Shown here piece by piece: positions 7,388 to 16,664 of a DNA stretch of 64,000 nt. Origin of the DNA: Rhizobium rhizogenes NBRC 13257 (lineage in GTDB: Bacteria; Pseudomonadota; Alphaproteobacteria; Rhizobiales; Rhizobiaceae); assembly GCF_000696095.1 (NCBI RefSeq), contig NZ_BAYX01000011.1, forward strand, positions 248,001 through 312,000, in the 5' to 3' direction. Position 1 is the first letter of the stretch, and every line of letters begins with the position of its first letter. Below the pieces are notes generated by a model that saw only the letters and a list, made by a program, of their open reading frames with translations, ran no database searches and had not been told where the DNA came from. Both the position numbers and the translations under genes were made by a program.

Positions 7388-10300
7388 ATGACAGCCACCG
7401 CCAAATTTGCCGATCAGCCGACGTCCCCCCCCGCTCCGCCATTTGCGCAGTTCGCGCCGCCCATCCGCGAGCAAGGTCCTCTGCGCCGGGCAATTACCGA
7501 TGCCTACCGGCGACCGGAGACGGAATGCCTGCCGCCGCTGCTCGAGGCAGCAACCTTGCCGGACGCCAGCCGGAATGCCGTCAAGGAAACCGCCCGGATA
7601 TTGATCGAGGCTCTTCGTGCCAAGCACAAGGGAACCGGCGTCGAGGGTCTGGTGCATGAATATTCGCTGTCGAGCCAGGAAGGCGTCGCATTGATGTGCC
7701 TCGCCGAAGCCCTGCTTCGCATTCCGGACACCGCCACGCGCGACGCCCTGATCCGGGACAAGATTGCCGACGGCGACTGGAAGTCGCATCTCGGCGGCGG
7801 CCGTTCGCTGTTCGTCAACGCCGCCACCTGGGGACTGGTCGTCACCGGGAAGCTCACGTCGACCGTGAACGACAAGGGGCTGTCAGCTGCGCTGACGCGA
7901 TTGATCGCACGCTGCGGCGAGCCGGTCGTTCGTCGTGGCGTCGACATGGCCATGCGGATGATGGGCGAGCAATTCGTTACCGGCGAGACAATCGACGAGG
8001 CGCTGCGGCGCGCCCGAACGCTCGAAGCGAAGGGCTTTCGCTATTCCTACGACATGCTGGGCGAAGCCGCGACGACGCGGGCCGACGCCGAGCGCTATTA
8101 TCGCGACTATGAGGTAGCGATCCACGCCATCGGCAAGGCTTCGGCCGGCCGCGGCATTTATGAAGGCCCCGGCATTTCCATCAAGCTTTCCGCCCTGCAT
8201 CCGCGCTATGTGCGCTCGCAGACCGAAAGGGTCATGGGCGAACTGCTGCCGAAGGTGAAGGCGCTCGCAGTCCTTTCCAAGAGATACAATATCGGCCTCA
8301 ACATTGATGCCGAGGAAGCCGACCGGCTTGAGCTGTCGCTCGATCTTCTGGAGGCGCTTTGCCTCGATCCCGATCTTGCCGGCTGGAACGGCATGGGCTT
8401 TGTGGTCCAGGCTTACGGCAAACGCTGCCCGTATGTCCTCGACTTCATCATCGATCTCGCTCGCCGATCCGACCATCGGCTGATGGTGCGTCTGGTGAAA
8501 GGCGCCTATTGGGATGCCGAGATCAAGCGCGCCCAGCTTGACGGCCTCGATGGCTTCCCGGTCTACACCCGCAAGGTCTATACCGACGTTTCCTACATCG
8601 CCTGCGCCAAGAAACTGCTGGCGGCGACCGATCTGATCTTCCCGCAATTTGCCACGCATAATGCGCAGACGCTGGCGACGATCTATCAGATGGCCGGCAG
8701 CGACTTTTCCGTCGGCAAGTATGAATTCCAGTGCCTGCATGGCATGGGCGAGCCACTGTACGAGGAAGTCGTGGGCAACGACAATCTCGATCGCCCCTGC
8801 CGGATCTACGCGCCCGTCGGCACGCATGAAACGCTGCTTGCCTATCTCGTCAGGCGCCTGCTTGAAAACGGCGCCAATTCCTCATTCGTCAACAAGATCG
8901 CTGACCCGGCCGTTCCGGTCTCCGACCTGATTGCCGATCCCGTCGAAGTGGTGCGCGCGATGAAAGTCGTTGGCGCCCAGCATGACAAGATCGCCCTGCC
9001 CGCCGACCTCTTCCATGACGTCCGCAGGAATTCGTCCGGCATCGATCTGTCGAACGAAACATCGCTCGCAGGCCTTGCTGAGCGCCTGCTCGCATCGGCG
9101 GCAATGGAATGGGTCGCCAAGCCCCTGCTCGCGGATAGGTCCGAACGCGGTGAAACCCGGCCGGTCCTCAATCCCGCCGATCATTCCGATCTTGTCGGTC
9201 ATGTCACCGAATTGGGCACCGACGATGCGGCCATCGTGATGCGTCTCGCGGCTGAAGCGGCTCCGGAATGGGCTGCCGTCAGCCCGATGGAAAGAGCAAG
9301 CTGCCTGGAACGGGCCGCGGACCTGATGCAGGCGGAGATGGAAACGCTGATCGGCCTGGTGATGCGGGAAGCCGGAAAATCGGCCGCCAACGCCATCGGC
9401 GAAGTCAGGGAAGCCATCGACTTTCTGCGCTACTATGCCGAGCAGGCGCGCAAGGTGTTGAAGCCGGATAGCATCCCGCTCGGTCCGATCGTCTGCATTA
9501 GCCCATGGAATTTTCCGCTGGCGATTTTCACCGGCCAGATCGCGGCCGCACTCGTCGCCGGCAATCCGGTCGTCGCCAAGCCGGCCGGCGTTACACCGCT
9601 GATTGCAGCACAAGGCGTTCGCATCCTTCATGAAGCGGGAATTCCGCGCGGGGCGCTCCAGTTCGTGCCCGGCAGCGGCCGAACGGGCGCTGCCCTTGTG
9701 GGCGGGCCGGAGACATCGGGCGTGATGTTCACAGGGTCGACCGAAGTGGCCCGGCTCATCCAGGCGCAGCTTGCGGAGAGACTATCGAAATTCAACAAAC
9801 CGATCCCGCTGATCGCCGAGACAGGTGGCCAGAACGGCATGATCGTCGACTCCTCGGCGCTTGCCGAACAGGTCGTCGGCGATGTCATTGCCTCGGCTTT
9901 CGACAGCGCAGGACAGCGCTGCTCGGCCCTCCGCGTCCTCTGCTTGCAGGAGGAGATCGCCGACCGGACCTTGACCATGCTGCGCGGCGCACTCGGCGAA
10001 TTGTCGGTCGGCCGCACCGATCGGCTGGCTGTCGATATCGGCCCGGTCATCGATGACAACGCCAAGCGGGGCATCGACGATCATATCGAAAACATGCACA
10101 AGCTGGGCTGCAAAATACAGCAGATCGACCTTCCGCCCGCCGCTGCAAAGGGAACATTCGTCGCCCCGACGATCATCGAGCTGAAGAACCTGGCAGATCT
10201 CAAGAAGGAAGTGTTCGGGCCGGTGCTGCACATCATCCGCTACCAGCGCAAGAAGCTCGACAAGCTGATAGATGCGGTGAATGCCTCGGGCTACGGTCTG

Positions 10301-11092
10301 ACCTTCGGGCTGCACACGCGGCTTGACGGCACCATCGCGCATGTCACCGGGCGCGTGAAGGCAGGCAATCTCTACGTCAATCGAAACATCATCGGCGCCG
10401 TGGTGGGTGTCCAGCCATTTGGCGGGCGCGGCCTTTCCGGCACCGGGCCGAAGGCCGGCGGCCCCCTCTATCTTCGCCGGCTGGTCGCCTCCCCAACCGA
10501 GCCGCTTCGGGATGCCAGCGTCAAGACGGATCAGGCCGCAAGCGAGTTCCTGACCTGGCTCGATGGCAAGGGAGTGCCGCAGGCGGCCGAGCGGGCGCGC
10601 GCTATCGCCAGTGGGTCATCGCTGGGTCTCGCCATAGAGCTGCCCGGCCCTGTCGGCGAGCTGAACTTTTACCAACTGCATCCTCGTGGGAAAGTGTTGC
10701 TCGTGCCGCAGACGGTGCTCGGCCTCTACGTTCAGCTTGCGGCAGCCCTCGCCACCGGCAATTCCATCGTTGTGGACGCTTTGTCAGGGCTTCAGGACGA
10801 ACTTCGCGATCTGCCGGAAAAGGTCGCAAACCGGATCTCCTGGTCGACCGACTGGGCAGCGGATGGTCCCCTTGCGGGAGCGCTGATCGAAGGAAATGCA
10901 GACCGGACAAAGGCAGTGGTGCAGGCTATCGCGGCTCTTCCGGGGCCATTGGTTCTCGTCCAGGGCGCATCGTCCGACGAGATCGCGAAGGGACCTGATG
11001 CCTATTGCCTCAACTGGCTGCTGGAGGAGGTGACGACCTCCATCAACACAGCAGCAGCGGGCGGGAATGCGAGCCTGATGTCGATCGGATAG
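7388..11092 (+). CDS. putA: Bifunctional proline dehydrogenase / P5C dehydrogenase PutA
   Basis: A 1234-residue long-form PutA that oxidises proline to glutamate in two steps. The first third holds the FAD proline dehydrogenase barrel (segments GPGISIKLSALHPRY and RLVKGAYWDAEIKRAQ). The second holds an aldehyde dehydrogenase with FSPWNFPLAIF-like binding segment, ETGGQNGMIVD and catalytic Cys845 in SAGQRCSALRV. The C-terminal 200 residues form the ALDH-like lid domain of long PutAs. There is no N-terminal ribbon-helix-helix domain, so unlike the E. coli protein it should not repress itself; PutR does the control. GAGG precedes ATG 7388; a TTG 18 bases upstream is less likely. Confidence 0.97.
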   Translation: MTATAKFADQPTSPPAPPFAQFAPPIREQGPLRRAITDAYRRPETECLPPLLEAATLPDASRNAVKETARILIEALRAKHKGTGVEGLVHEYSLSSQEGVALMCLAEALLRIPDTATRDALIRDKIADGDWKSHLGGGRSLFVNAATWGLVVTGKLTSTVNDKGLSAALTRLIARCGEPVVRRGVDMAMRMMGEQFVTGETIDEALRRARTLEAKGFRYSYDMLGEAATTRADAERYYRDYEVAIHAIGKASAGRGIYEGPGISIKLSALHPRYVRSQTERVMGELLPKVKALAVLSKRYNIGLNIDAEEADRLELSLDLLEALCLDPDLAGWNGMGFVVQAYGKRCPYVLDFIIDLARRSDHRLMVRLVKGAYWDAEIKRAQLDGLDGFPVYTRKVYTDVSYIACAKKLLAATDLIFPQFATHNAQTLATIYQMAGSDFSVGKYEFQCLHGMGEPLYEEVVGNDNLDRPCRIYAPVGTHETLLAYLVRRLLENGANSSFVNKIADPAVPVSDLIADPVEVVRAMKVVGAQHDKIALPADLFHDVRRNSSGIDLSNETSLAGLAERLLASAAMEWVAKPLLADRSERGETRPVLNPADHSDLVGHVTELGTDDAAIVMRLAAEAAPEWAAVSPMERASCLERAADLMQAEMETLIGLVMREAGKSAANAIGEVREAIDFLRYYAEQARKVLKPDSIPLGPIVCISPWNFPLAIFTGQIAAALVAGNPVVAKPAGVTPLIAAQGVRILHEAGIPRGALQFVPGSGRTGAALVGGPETSGVMFTGSTEVARLIQAQLAERLSKFNKPIPLIAETGGQNGMIVDSSALAEQVVGDVIASAFDSAGQRCSALRVLCLQEEIADRTLTMLRGALGELSVGRTDRLAVDIGPVIDDNAKRGIDDHIENMHKLGCKIQQIDLPPAAAKGTFVAPTIIELKNLADLKKEVFGPVLHIIRYQRKKLDKLIDAVNASGYGLTFGLHTRLDGTIAHVTGRVKAGNLYVNRNIIGAVVGVQPFGGRGLSGTGPKAGGPLYLRRLVASPTEPLRDASVKTDQAASEFLTWLDGKGVPQAAERARAIASGSSLGLAIELPGPVGELNFYQLHPRGKVLLVPQTVLGLYVQLAAALATGNSIVVDALSGLQDELRDLPEKVANRISWSTDWAADGPLAGALIEGNADRTKAVVQAIAALPGPLVLVQGASSDEIAKGPDAYCLNWLLEEVTTSINTAAAGGNASLMSIG

Positions 11093-11102
11093 ATCGAGCA
11101 AG

Positions 11103-11135
11103 ACGATCACGGACATCGAAATGGTCCGTGATCGT
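11103..11135. terminator. Bidirectional hairpin between putA and the DUF3830 gene
   Basis: Two perfect 12-base arms, ACGATCACGGAC and GTCCGTGATCGT, flank a 9-base loop, 10 bases after the putA stop and before the convergent gene. No strong T-run follows on either strand, but position and stem strength fit a shared transcription end. Confidence 0.65.
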
Positions 11136-11152
11136 GGTTCACTGGCGGAGCC

Positions 11153-11569
11153 TCAGCCCTCAGCCGTCTCAAAGCGGATCGACTGCGCGCCTTCCCACAG
11201 GGTCAGGCGGCCAAGTTCGGGCAGCTTGTCGAGATTGGACGTTACGGTGATGAAGTGATTGCCGGCAAGCTGGCCCATTTTCGAGGAGAAATCGACACCG
11301 CCATAGGCAAGCAGGATTTCGGTTTCGCTGATACCGCCCGGATAAAGGATGATATGCCCCGGCGCCGGATGGCTGGTGTGGTTTTCATATCCGACACCGA
11401 AATCAAGGTCGCCGAGCGGAATCCAGACGCCCTCGCCCGACCAGCGGACATGCACGATCTTTCCTTCGAATGGCATCTGCTTCAGGAAAACCTCCGAGGT
11501 CTTCGGAGCTTTTGCGGTTTCAAGCACGGCATCGAATTCAAAGGGGCCGGCGGTAATCTTCAATTTCAT
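11153..11569 (-). CDS. DUF3830 family protein (cyclophilin-like fold)
   Basis: A 138-residue protein with no signal peptide or membrane segment. Its pattern (VHVRWSGEGVWIPLG, then PAPGHIILYPGG and GNHFITVTSNLDKL) matches my recollection of the DUF3830 family, which has a small cyclophilin-like beta-barrel and is often found beside amidohydrolase genes. The molecular role is unknown. It is the last gene of the operon and its start overlaps the hydantoinase stop by four bases, so it is probably made together with that enzyme and may assist it or bind a ring substrate or product. Confidence 0.65.
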   Translation of the reverse strand: MKLKITAGPFEFDAVLETAKAPKTSEVFLKQMPFEGKIVHVRWSGEGVWIPLGDLDFGVGYENHTSHPAPGHIILYPGGISETEILLAYGGVDFSSKMGQLAGNHFITVTSNLDKLPELGRLTLWEGAQSIRFETAEG

Positions 11570-12999
11570 CGGATGTCTTTCCTTGCGTTGCTAATGTCGT
11601 TTGTCTGTCCCACCTTTGCGGAACAATATTTGCCATGCCCCTTCGGGCCGGTCAGGACGCCATCATCGACCATGATCTTGCCGGCGACGATGGTGGTGAC
11701 CGGCCAGCCATTTATCTCGATCCCTTCATAGGGCGAGTAATCGGCACCGTCATGCAGATCCGCGTGCCGGATCGTACGGGTAATGGCGGGGTCCCATATG
11801 GCGATATCGGCGTCCGCACCGATGGCGATCGTGCCCTTCTGCGGATAGAGGCCGTAGGTCTTGGCATGGTTCGTGGAGGTCAGTGCCACGAAGCGCGGAA
11901 GATCGATGCGGCCCGTCATCACGCCCTGCGAGAACAGGATGGGAAGGCGCGTCTCGACACCGGGGATACCGTTCGGAATATGCCGGAAATTGGTGCTGCC
12001 TTTCGGGTTCAGCTTGCCGCGCTCGTCCTCGTAGCGAAAAGGGCAATGATCCGAGGAAAAGAGTTCGAACACATCCGTCTCAATCCCGCGCCAGCAATCG
12101 GCCTGCGCCGCCTCGTCGCGTGGCGGTGGCGAGCAGACGAATTTGGCGCCTTCCCAGTCCATTCCGTCGAGATCCTTGGCGGTCAGCGTCAGATATTGCG
12201 GGCAGGTTTCGCCGATCACCTTGATGCCGCGCGCCCGCGCCCGCATGATCTCTTCCATCGCTTCACCATTCGAAACGTGAACGATGACGATCGGGATATC
12301 GATGATCTCGGCAAGCGACAGTGCGCGATGCGTGGCCTCGCGTTCGACGGCGATCGGACGCGTCGAGGCATGGGCACGCGGGGCGACATCGCCGGCCAGC
12401 TCGTGCTTTTCGATCAGGAATCGTATCGCATCTTCGTTCTCGCAATGGACCATGACGGTGGCGCCGGTGCGCCGCGCCACGTCGAGCGTTCTCAGGATCT
12501 CCCCGTCGCTCAACCGCAGGCCTTCGTAGGTCATGAAGACCTTCAGCGATGTGTAGCCATCCGCCACCAGCGCCGGAATCTCCTGGCCGAGAACGGCCTC
12601 CGTCGGGTCGGAGACGATTAGATGGAAACTGATATCGGTGTAGCATTCGCCTTCGGCGAGCTTGTGATAGGCCGTCAGGGCTTCACGCAGCGACATGTCC
12701 TTCTGCTGCAGGCAGAACGGCATGAGGGTCGTATTGCCGCCAAAAACCGCCGACAGCGTGCCGCTGGCGAAATCATCGGCCATGACGATGCCGTCGCCAG
12801 ATGGCTGCGAGATATGCACATGGCTGTCTATGCCGCCCGGTAGCACGTACTTACCCGATGCATCGATGACGCGCGCGCCGCCCGAAAGGTTCTCGCCGAT
12901 CTGGACGATCTTGCCGTTCCTGATGCCGATATCGGCGTTGAACACGTCGGACGCGGTCGCAACCGTGCCATTCTGAATGATGAGATCGAAGTCGGACAT
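11566..12999 (-). CDS. Dihydropyrimidinase / D-hydantoinase family amidohydrolase
   Basis: A 477-residue cyclic amidohydrolase with a complete binuclear metal site: His60 and His62 (DSHVH), Lys153 for carboxylation (SLKVF), His185 (VHCEN), His241 (VIVHVSNG) and Asp317 (SSDHCP). Enzymes of this family open hydantoin, dihydropyrimidine or related cyclic amide rings in the cytoplasm. It sits 11 bases after the ABC ATPase gene and overlaps the DUF3830 gene, in an operon with an amino-acid importer and an amino-acid-type oxidase. A cyclic ureide or hydantoin of an amino acid is therefore a reasonable substrate class; the exact one is unknown. Confidence 0.88.
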   Translation of the reverse strand: MSDFDLIIQNGTVATASDVFNADIGIRNGKIVQIGENLSGGARVIDASGKYVLPGGIDSHVHISQPSGDGIVMADDFASGTLSAVFGGNTTLMPFCLQQKDMSLREALTAYHKLAEGECYTDISFHLIVSDPTEAVLGQEIPALVADGYTSLKVFMTYEGLRLSDGEILRTLDVARRTGATVMVHCENEDAIRFLIEKHELAGDVAPRAHASTRPIAVEREATHRALSLAEIIDIPIVIVHVSNGEAMEEIMRARARGIKVIGETCPQYLTLTAKDLDGMDWEGAKFVCSPPPRDEAAQADCWRGIETDVFELFSSDHCPFRYEDERGKLNPKGSTNFRHIPNGIPGVETRLPILFSQGVMTGRIDLPRFVALTSTNHAKTYGLYPQKGTIAIGADADIAIWDPAITRTIRHADLHDGADYSPYEGIEINGWPVTTIVAGKIMVDDGVLTGPKGHGKYCSAKVGQTNDISNARKDIR

Positions 13000-13010
13000 G
13001 GATCGCTTCC

Positions 13011-13739
13011 TCAGTGTTGCAGGATCTTGCCGAGAAACGCTTCCGTCCTCGGATTGTGCTTGCCGGCAAAGAATTCCTCGCTCGGGCGGTCCTCAACGAT
13101 CTCGCCCTGGTCGATGAAGATCAAGCGGGTGGCGACGCGGCGGGCAAAGCCCATCTCATGGGTGACGACCATCATCGTCATTCCGTCCTTCGCAAGGCCC
13201 GTCATCACATCAAGCACTTCGGAAATCATCTCCGGATCGAGTGCCGAGGTCGGCTCATCGAAGAGCATCGCCAACGGGTCCATGGCGAGCGCCCGCGCAA
13301 TGGCGACGCGCTGCTGCTGACCGCCGGAAAGCTGGCTCGGATATTTGTTAGCGTGATCGGCCAGCTCGACGCGATCGAGAAGCTGCATGGCCTTGGTCTT
13401 CGCGGCCGTCTCGCTGCGCCCAAGCACGATCTTCTGCGCCAGCATGAGATTGTCGATGATGGTCAGATGCGCGAAAAGCTCGAAATTCTGGAAGACCATA
13501 CCGATGCGGGTGCGCAGGTTCGGCAGATCCGTCTTCGGGTCCCCCACCTCGATCCCGTGGACGCGGATGGAGCCCTTCTGGAAAGGCTCCAGACCGTTCA
13601 CGCATTTGATCAGCGTCGATTTGCCGGAGCCGGACGGGCCGCAAACCACGACGACCTCGCCGCGATCGACATTGACGGAGCAGTTCTTCAGGACTTCGTA
13701 GTTGCCGTAGAATTTGGAGACGCCACTGATTTCGATCAT
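13011..13739 (-). CDS. Polar amino acid ABC transporter ATP-binding protein
   Basis: A 242-residue single-domain ATPase of the HisP/GlnQ type. Walker A is CGPSGSGKST (residues 33-42), the signature is LSGGQQQRVAIARAL and Walker B is AMLFDEPTSALDPE. It should energise the permease at 17572-18267 with the binding protein at 18340-19176. Its start overlaps the stop of the four-module oxidase as ATGA, which places the catabolic enzyme inside the transport operon. Confidence 0.93.
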   Translation of the reverse strand: MIEISGVSKFYGNYEVLKNCSVNVDRGEVVVVCGPSGSGKSTLIKCVNGLEPFQKGSIRVHGIEVGDPKTDLPNLRTRIGMVFQNFELFAHLTIIDNLMLAQKIVLGRSETAAKTKAMQLLDRVELADHANKYPSQLSGGQQQRVAIARALAMDPLAMLFDEPTSALDPEMISEVLDVMTGLAKDGMTMMVVTHEMGFARRVATRLIFIDQGEIVEDRPSEEFFAGKHNPRTEAFLGKILQH

Positions 13740-16654
13740 GAGCGGCCTTTCGCGAAACGATTGATGGAAAAGGGTTGCAGCGCCCTGCCGGTTTCGCGGC
13801 CAAGGACAAGCTGGGCGGTGAGCTGGCCGACGACGGGGCCAAGCGTATAGCCGTTCGACGTTACGGCGCTGAAATAGCCGGGCTGTTGCGGATGCTCGCC
13901 GAGGATCGGCGCCCCGTCGATATTGATGTTCATCGCCGCCCAGCTACGAATGACATGCAGTTTGCGCAGCGCCGGAACCACATGCTGGGCGACCCAGAGA
14001 TTGCCCTCGAGGCTCGACAGCAGCGGCCTTGGATGCTGATGCACCGGATCAAGACCCGCCGTCCAGCCGCCGCCGATGATGAAATTGCCGTTCGCAGCCT
14101 GCTTCAAGGTCAGATGACGGTCAGCATGGGCAACGAGGCAAGAGATCAACGGCGCGGCGGCTTCCGTCACCACCATCTGCAACGGCGCGCCAAAGACCGG
14201 AATATCGAGGCCGAGCATCGATCCGATGCGCGATGAGAAAGCGCCGGCCGCATTGACGATGCGTTTCGCCCGGATCGTGCCGCGTGACGTGGCGACGTCG
14301 AAGCCAGCAGGACCGGCCACGATGCCGAGGACCTCGCATGTTTCGAAGATACGGGCGCCCTTCGCTCGTGCCGCTTCGAGAATATGCTGCGTGGCGACCA
14401 GTGGGTTGATCTTGCCTTCCTGCGAGCAATAGGCGGCGCCGACAAAATCCGGCGACAGGGCCGGCTCCAGGGCTCGCAACTCCTCTTGGCCAATCAGCCT
14501 GCAATCGATGCCGGCCCGCTGCTCGACGCCGACCTTCTCAGCGAGGAAGCGCATATGCGCCTCGGTCTCGGCGACCATCAAGCCACCCGTCACCTTCATT
14601 TCGAAATCGCAGCCGAGCTCATCCTGCAGGGCGGCCCAAAGGGCGATGGAATCGCGCTGCAAAGGCAACGTCTGTGCCGCCGCACTGCCGCCGCCTTCGG
14701 CCCGAGCGCCGTGATCGAAGGACAGAAGCTGCGCATGCAAGCTGCCGGCATTGCCACCCGAGGCCAGCGAATTCGGAAAGGCACGCTCCAATACGATGAC
14801 CTCTTCGCCTTCGCGGGCGAGAAAAAGGGCGGTCGACAACCCGGCAATCCCTGCTCCGATGACCAGCGTCGAGGTCTGCGACAGCGGCAACGGTTCACGG
14901 CTTTCCAGCGGCAGCTTTTCGGGCAAAAGCGCTCGCTTGTGGCCGCCCCATTCCGGCTTTTCGACCGCAAGTGCTGCCAGCGGCACCGGCCGCAATGGCA
15001 TTTGCGGCGCCAGAAAGCCTCCTGTCTCTGCGGCGGTGCGTTTCTCTCCCACAACGGCCGCGATGGCGTGGCCGCAATAGCGGCTCTGACAGCGCCCCAT
15101 CCCGGCACGCGACAACCGCTTGAGCGTCGCAATGTCCCTGGCGCTGTGCTCGCCAAGCGCCCTCAGCGCTCCATAGGTGACGCCCTCGCAACGACAGATG
15201 ACCGTGTGATCGGGAGGCAGTTTATCGCCAATCGGGCGAGCCGATTTGAAAACGGTCCAAAGCATCGCCTGAAAGGCGCGATGCCGCGCAAGCCTGCGTT
15301 CAGCGAGCGGATCGGGCGCGACATCGAATCCCAATTTGCGCGCCACGGCAGTCCCGGCGAGCCGGCCCTGCGCCATGGCGATATGCGCGCCGCCGAAACG
15401 GGCGGCTTCTCCGACCACATGGATATGGGCAAGCGTCGTCTCACCATCATCCTTGGTGGTGGCAACGAGATCGCCATCGATGACGCCGTGACCGCAACCG
15501 AGCAATCTGGAAAGTTCGTTTGAGGACGCAAAGTTGCCGCCGATCAGAACGGTATCAGCCTCAAGCCTGATTTCACCATCCGGTCCAGTGACCGTGATGG
15601 TTTCGACATCGACTTGCCCGTCTATTGACGCAACTCGGCTTTCCCAGAGGATCGGAATGCCGGCTGAGCGCAAGGCGGCCACCTGCCGCAATCCGCCTAT
15701 TGCAAGCGCCTTGTCAGCGGCCAGAAGCTTGAGCGCAGACAATGGTTGCTTCCACGGCGCCGGAGCGGTTTCCACCAGCGCGACGACGGAACCGCCGGCT
15801 TTGCGGATCTCATTGGCGACCTGAATGTTGAGAGGACCGTTGCCGGCAATGACGATCCGCCCGCTGGGCACCGTGCCGTAGCTTCTCAGTAGCGTTTGCG
15901 CAGCACCTGCCGTCATAACACCGGGGCGTGTCCAGCCCGGTACGGCCGGCGGCCGCTCATAGGCTCCCGTCGCGATCACGATCATTCGCGGCTTGCAATA
16001 AAAGGCACCTTGCGGACCGTAGCATGCGATCCTTGGACCGCCCTCCTCATTCTCCGCGCCCCAGACGAGTGTTCCGCCAATCATCGACACGCCCGCAGCC
16101 CGGGCACGCCGGATCAGGTCGGCGCCTGATCGGGCCTGCTCATCATCGCTGAGACGCAAAGCCGCCTTCGATGTCGAGGGCTGCTTGAAATACTGCCCGC
16201 CGGCAATAGCGCGCTCGTCGACCAAGGTTACGCTCGCTCCGGCTGCCGCTGCGACCTCGGCAGCCACCAGGCCAGCTGGCCCGGCGCCGATCACCAGCAC
16301 GTCCATCTCGAGACAGGGGATCTCCGCCGGCACCTCGCAGAGGTCAGCGTGGTCCGCCGTAGGCGCTGGCTTTGAAGCCGGCCGGCGCACCTGCATTCCT
16401 TCCGTGACCGACGTCATGCAGGCACGCTGGCTGACCCTGCCGTCGACAGTGACAAGGCAATCCTGACATGCGCCCATGCCGCAGAAGAGGCCACGGGCCT
16501 CTCCCTTGAGGCCCTGCGAGAAATCATGCCGTCCGCTAGCTTCGATCGCCGCCGCGATCGTCATCCCACGCTCGGCATGGAACGCCACGCCGTCGACGAA
16601 GAACTCGACGGCTGGTTCCGATCCGGAATGCGGGTTGGCATGCGAGGCGGACAT
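13736..16654 (-). CDS. Four-module amino-acid/opine-type oxidase: ferredoxin–FAD–BFD–DAO fusion
   Basis: A 972-residue polypeptide joining parts that usually are separate subunits. Residues 1-95 are a [2Fe-2S] domain (Cys58, Cys63, Cys66, Cys79). Residues 118-450 are an FAD/NAD-type oxidoreductase (GAGPAG at 123-128). A bacterioferritin-associated-ferredoxin-like cluster follows (Cys487, Cys489, Cys522, Cys527). Residues 596-972 are a D-amino-acid-oxidase-like flavoprotein (GAGIAG at 600-605). The order resembles the alpha-beta-gamma subunits of hydrogen cyanide synthase, octopine/nopaline oxidase and D-hydroxyproline dehydrogenase. It probably dehydrogenates a secondary or D-amino acid. Next to it lie a DapA-family lyase and amino-acid ABC genes. 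Confidence 0.85.
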   Translation of the reverse strand: MSASHANPHSGSEPAVEFFVDGVAFHAERGMTIAAAIEASGRHDFSQGLKGEARGLFCGMGACQDCLVTVDGRVSQRACMTSVTEGMQVRRPASKPAPTADHADLCEVPAEIPCLEMDVLVIGAGPAGLVAAEVAAAAGASVTLVDERAIAGGQYFKQPSTSKAALRLSDDEQARSGADLIRRARAAGVSMIGGTLVWGAENEEGGPRIACYGPQGAFYCKPRMIVIATGAYERPPAVPGWTRPGVMTAGAAQTLLRSYGTVPSGRIVIAGNGPLNIQVANEIRKAGGSVVALVETAPAPWKQPLSALKLLAADKALAIGGLRQVAALRSAGIPILWESRVASIDGQVDVETITVTGPDGEIRLEADTVLIGGNFASSNELSRLLGCGHGVIDGDLVATTKDDGETTLAHIHVVGEAARFGGAHIAMAQGRLAGTAVARKLGFDVAPDPLAERRLARHRAFQAMLWTVFKSARPIGDKLPPDHTVICRCEGVTYGALRALGEHSARDIATLKRLSRAGMGRCQSRYCGHAIAAVVGEKRTAAETGGFLAPQMPLRPVPLAALAVEKPEWGGHKRALLPEKLPLESREPLPLSQTSTLVIGAGIAGLSTALFLAREGEEVIVLERAFPNSLASGGNAGSLHAQLLSFDHGARAEGGGSAAAQTLPLQRDSIALWAALQDELGCDFEMKVTGGLMVAETEAHMRFLAEKVGVEQRAGIDCRLIGQEELRALEPALSPDFVGAAYCSQEGKINPLVATQHILEAARAKGARIFETCEVLGIVAGPAGFDVATSRGTIRAKRIVNAAGAFSSRIGSMLGLDIPVFGAPLQMVVTEAAAPLISCLVAHADRHLTLKQAANGNFIIGGGWTAGLDPVHQHPRPLLSSLEGNLWVAQHVVPALRKLHVIRSWAAMNINIDGAPILGEHPQQPGYFSAVTSNGYTLGPVVGQLTAQLVLGRETGRALQPFSINRFAKGRS

Positions 16655-16664
16655 TTCTCGATCC

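Noticed and set aside
7199..7789. A 197-residue N-terminal extension of PutR
   Set aside because: It runs through the divergent promoter and into putA on the opposite strand, and Lrp-family proteins are about 150 residues long.
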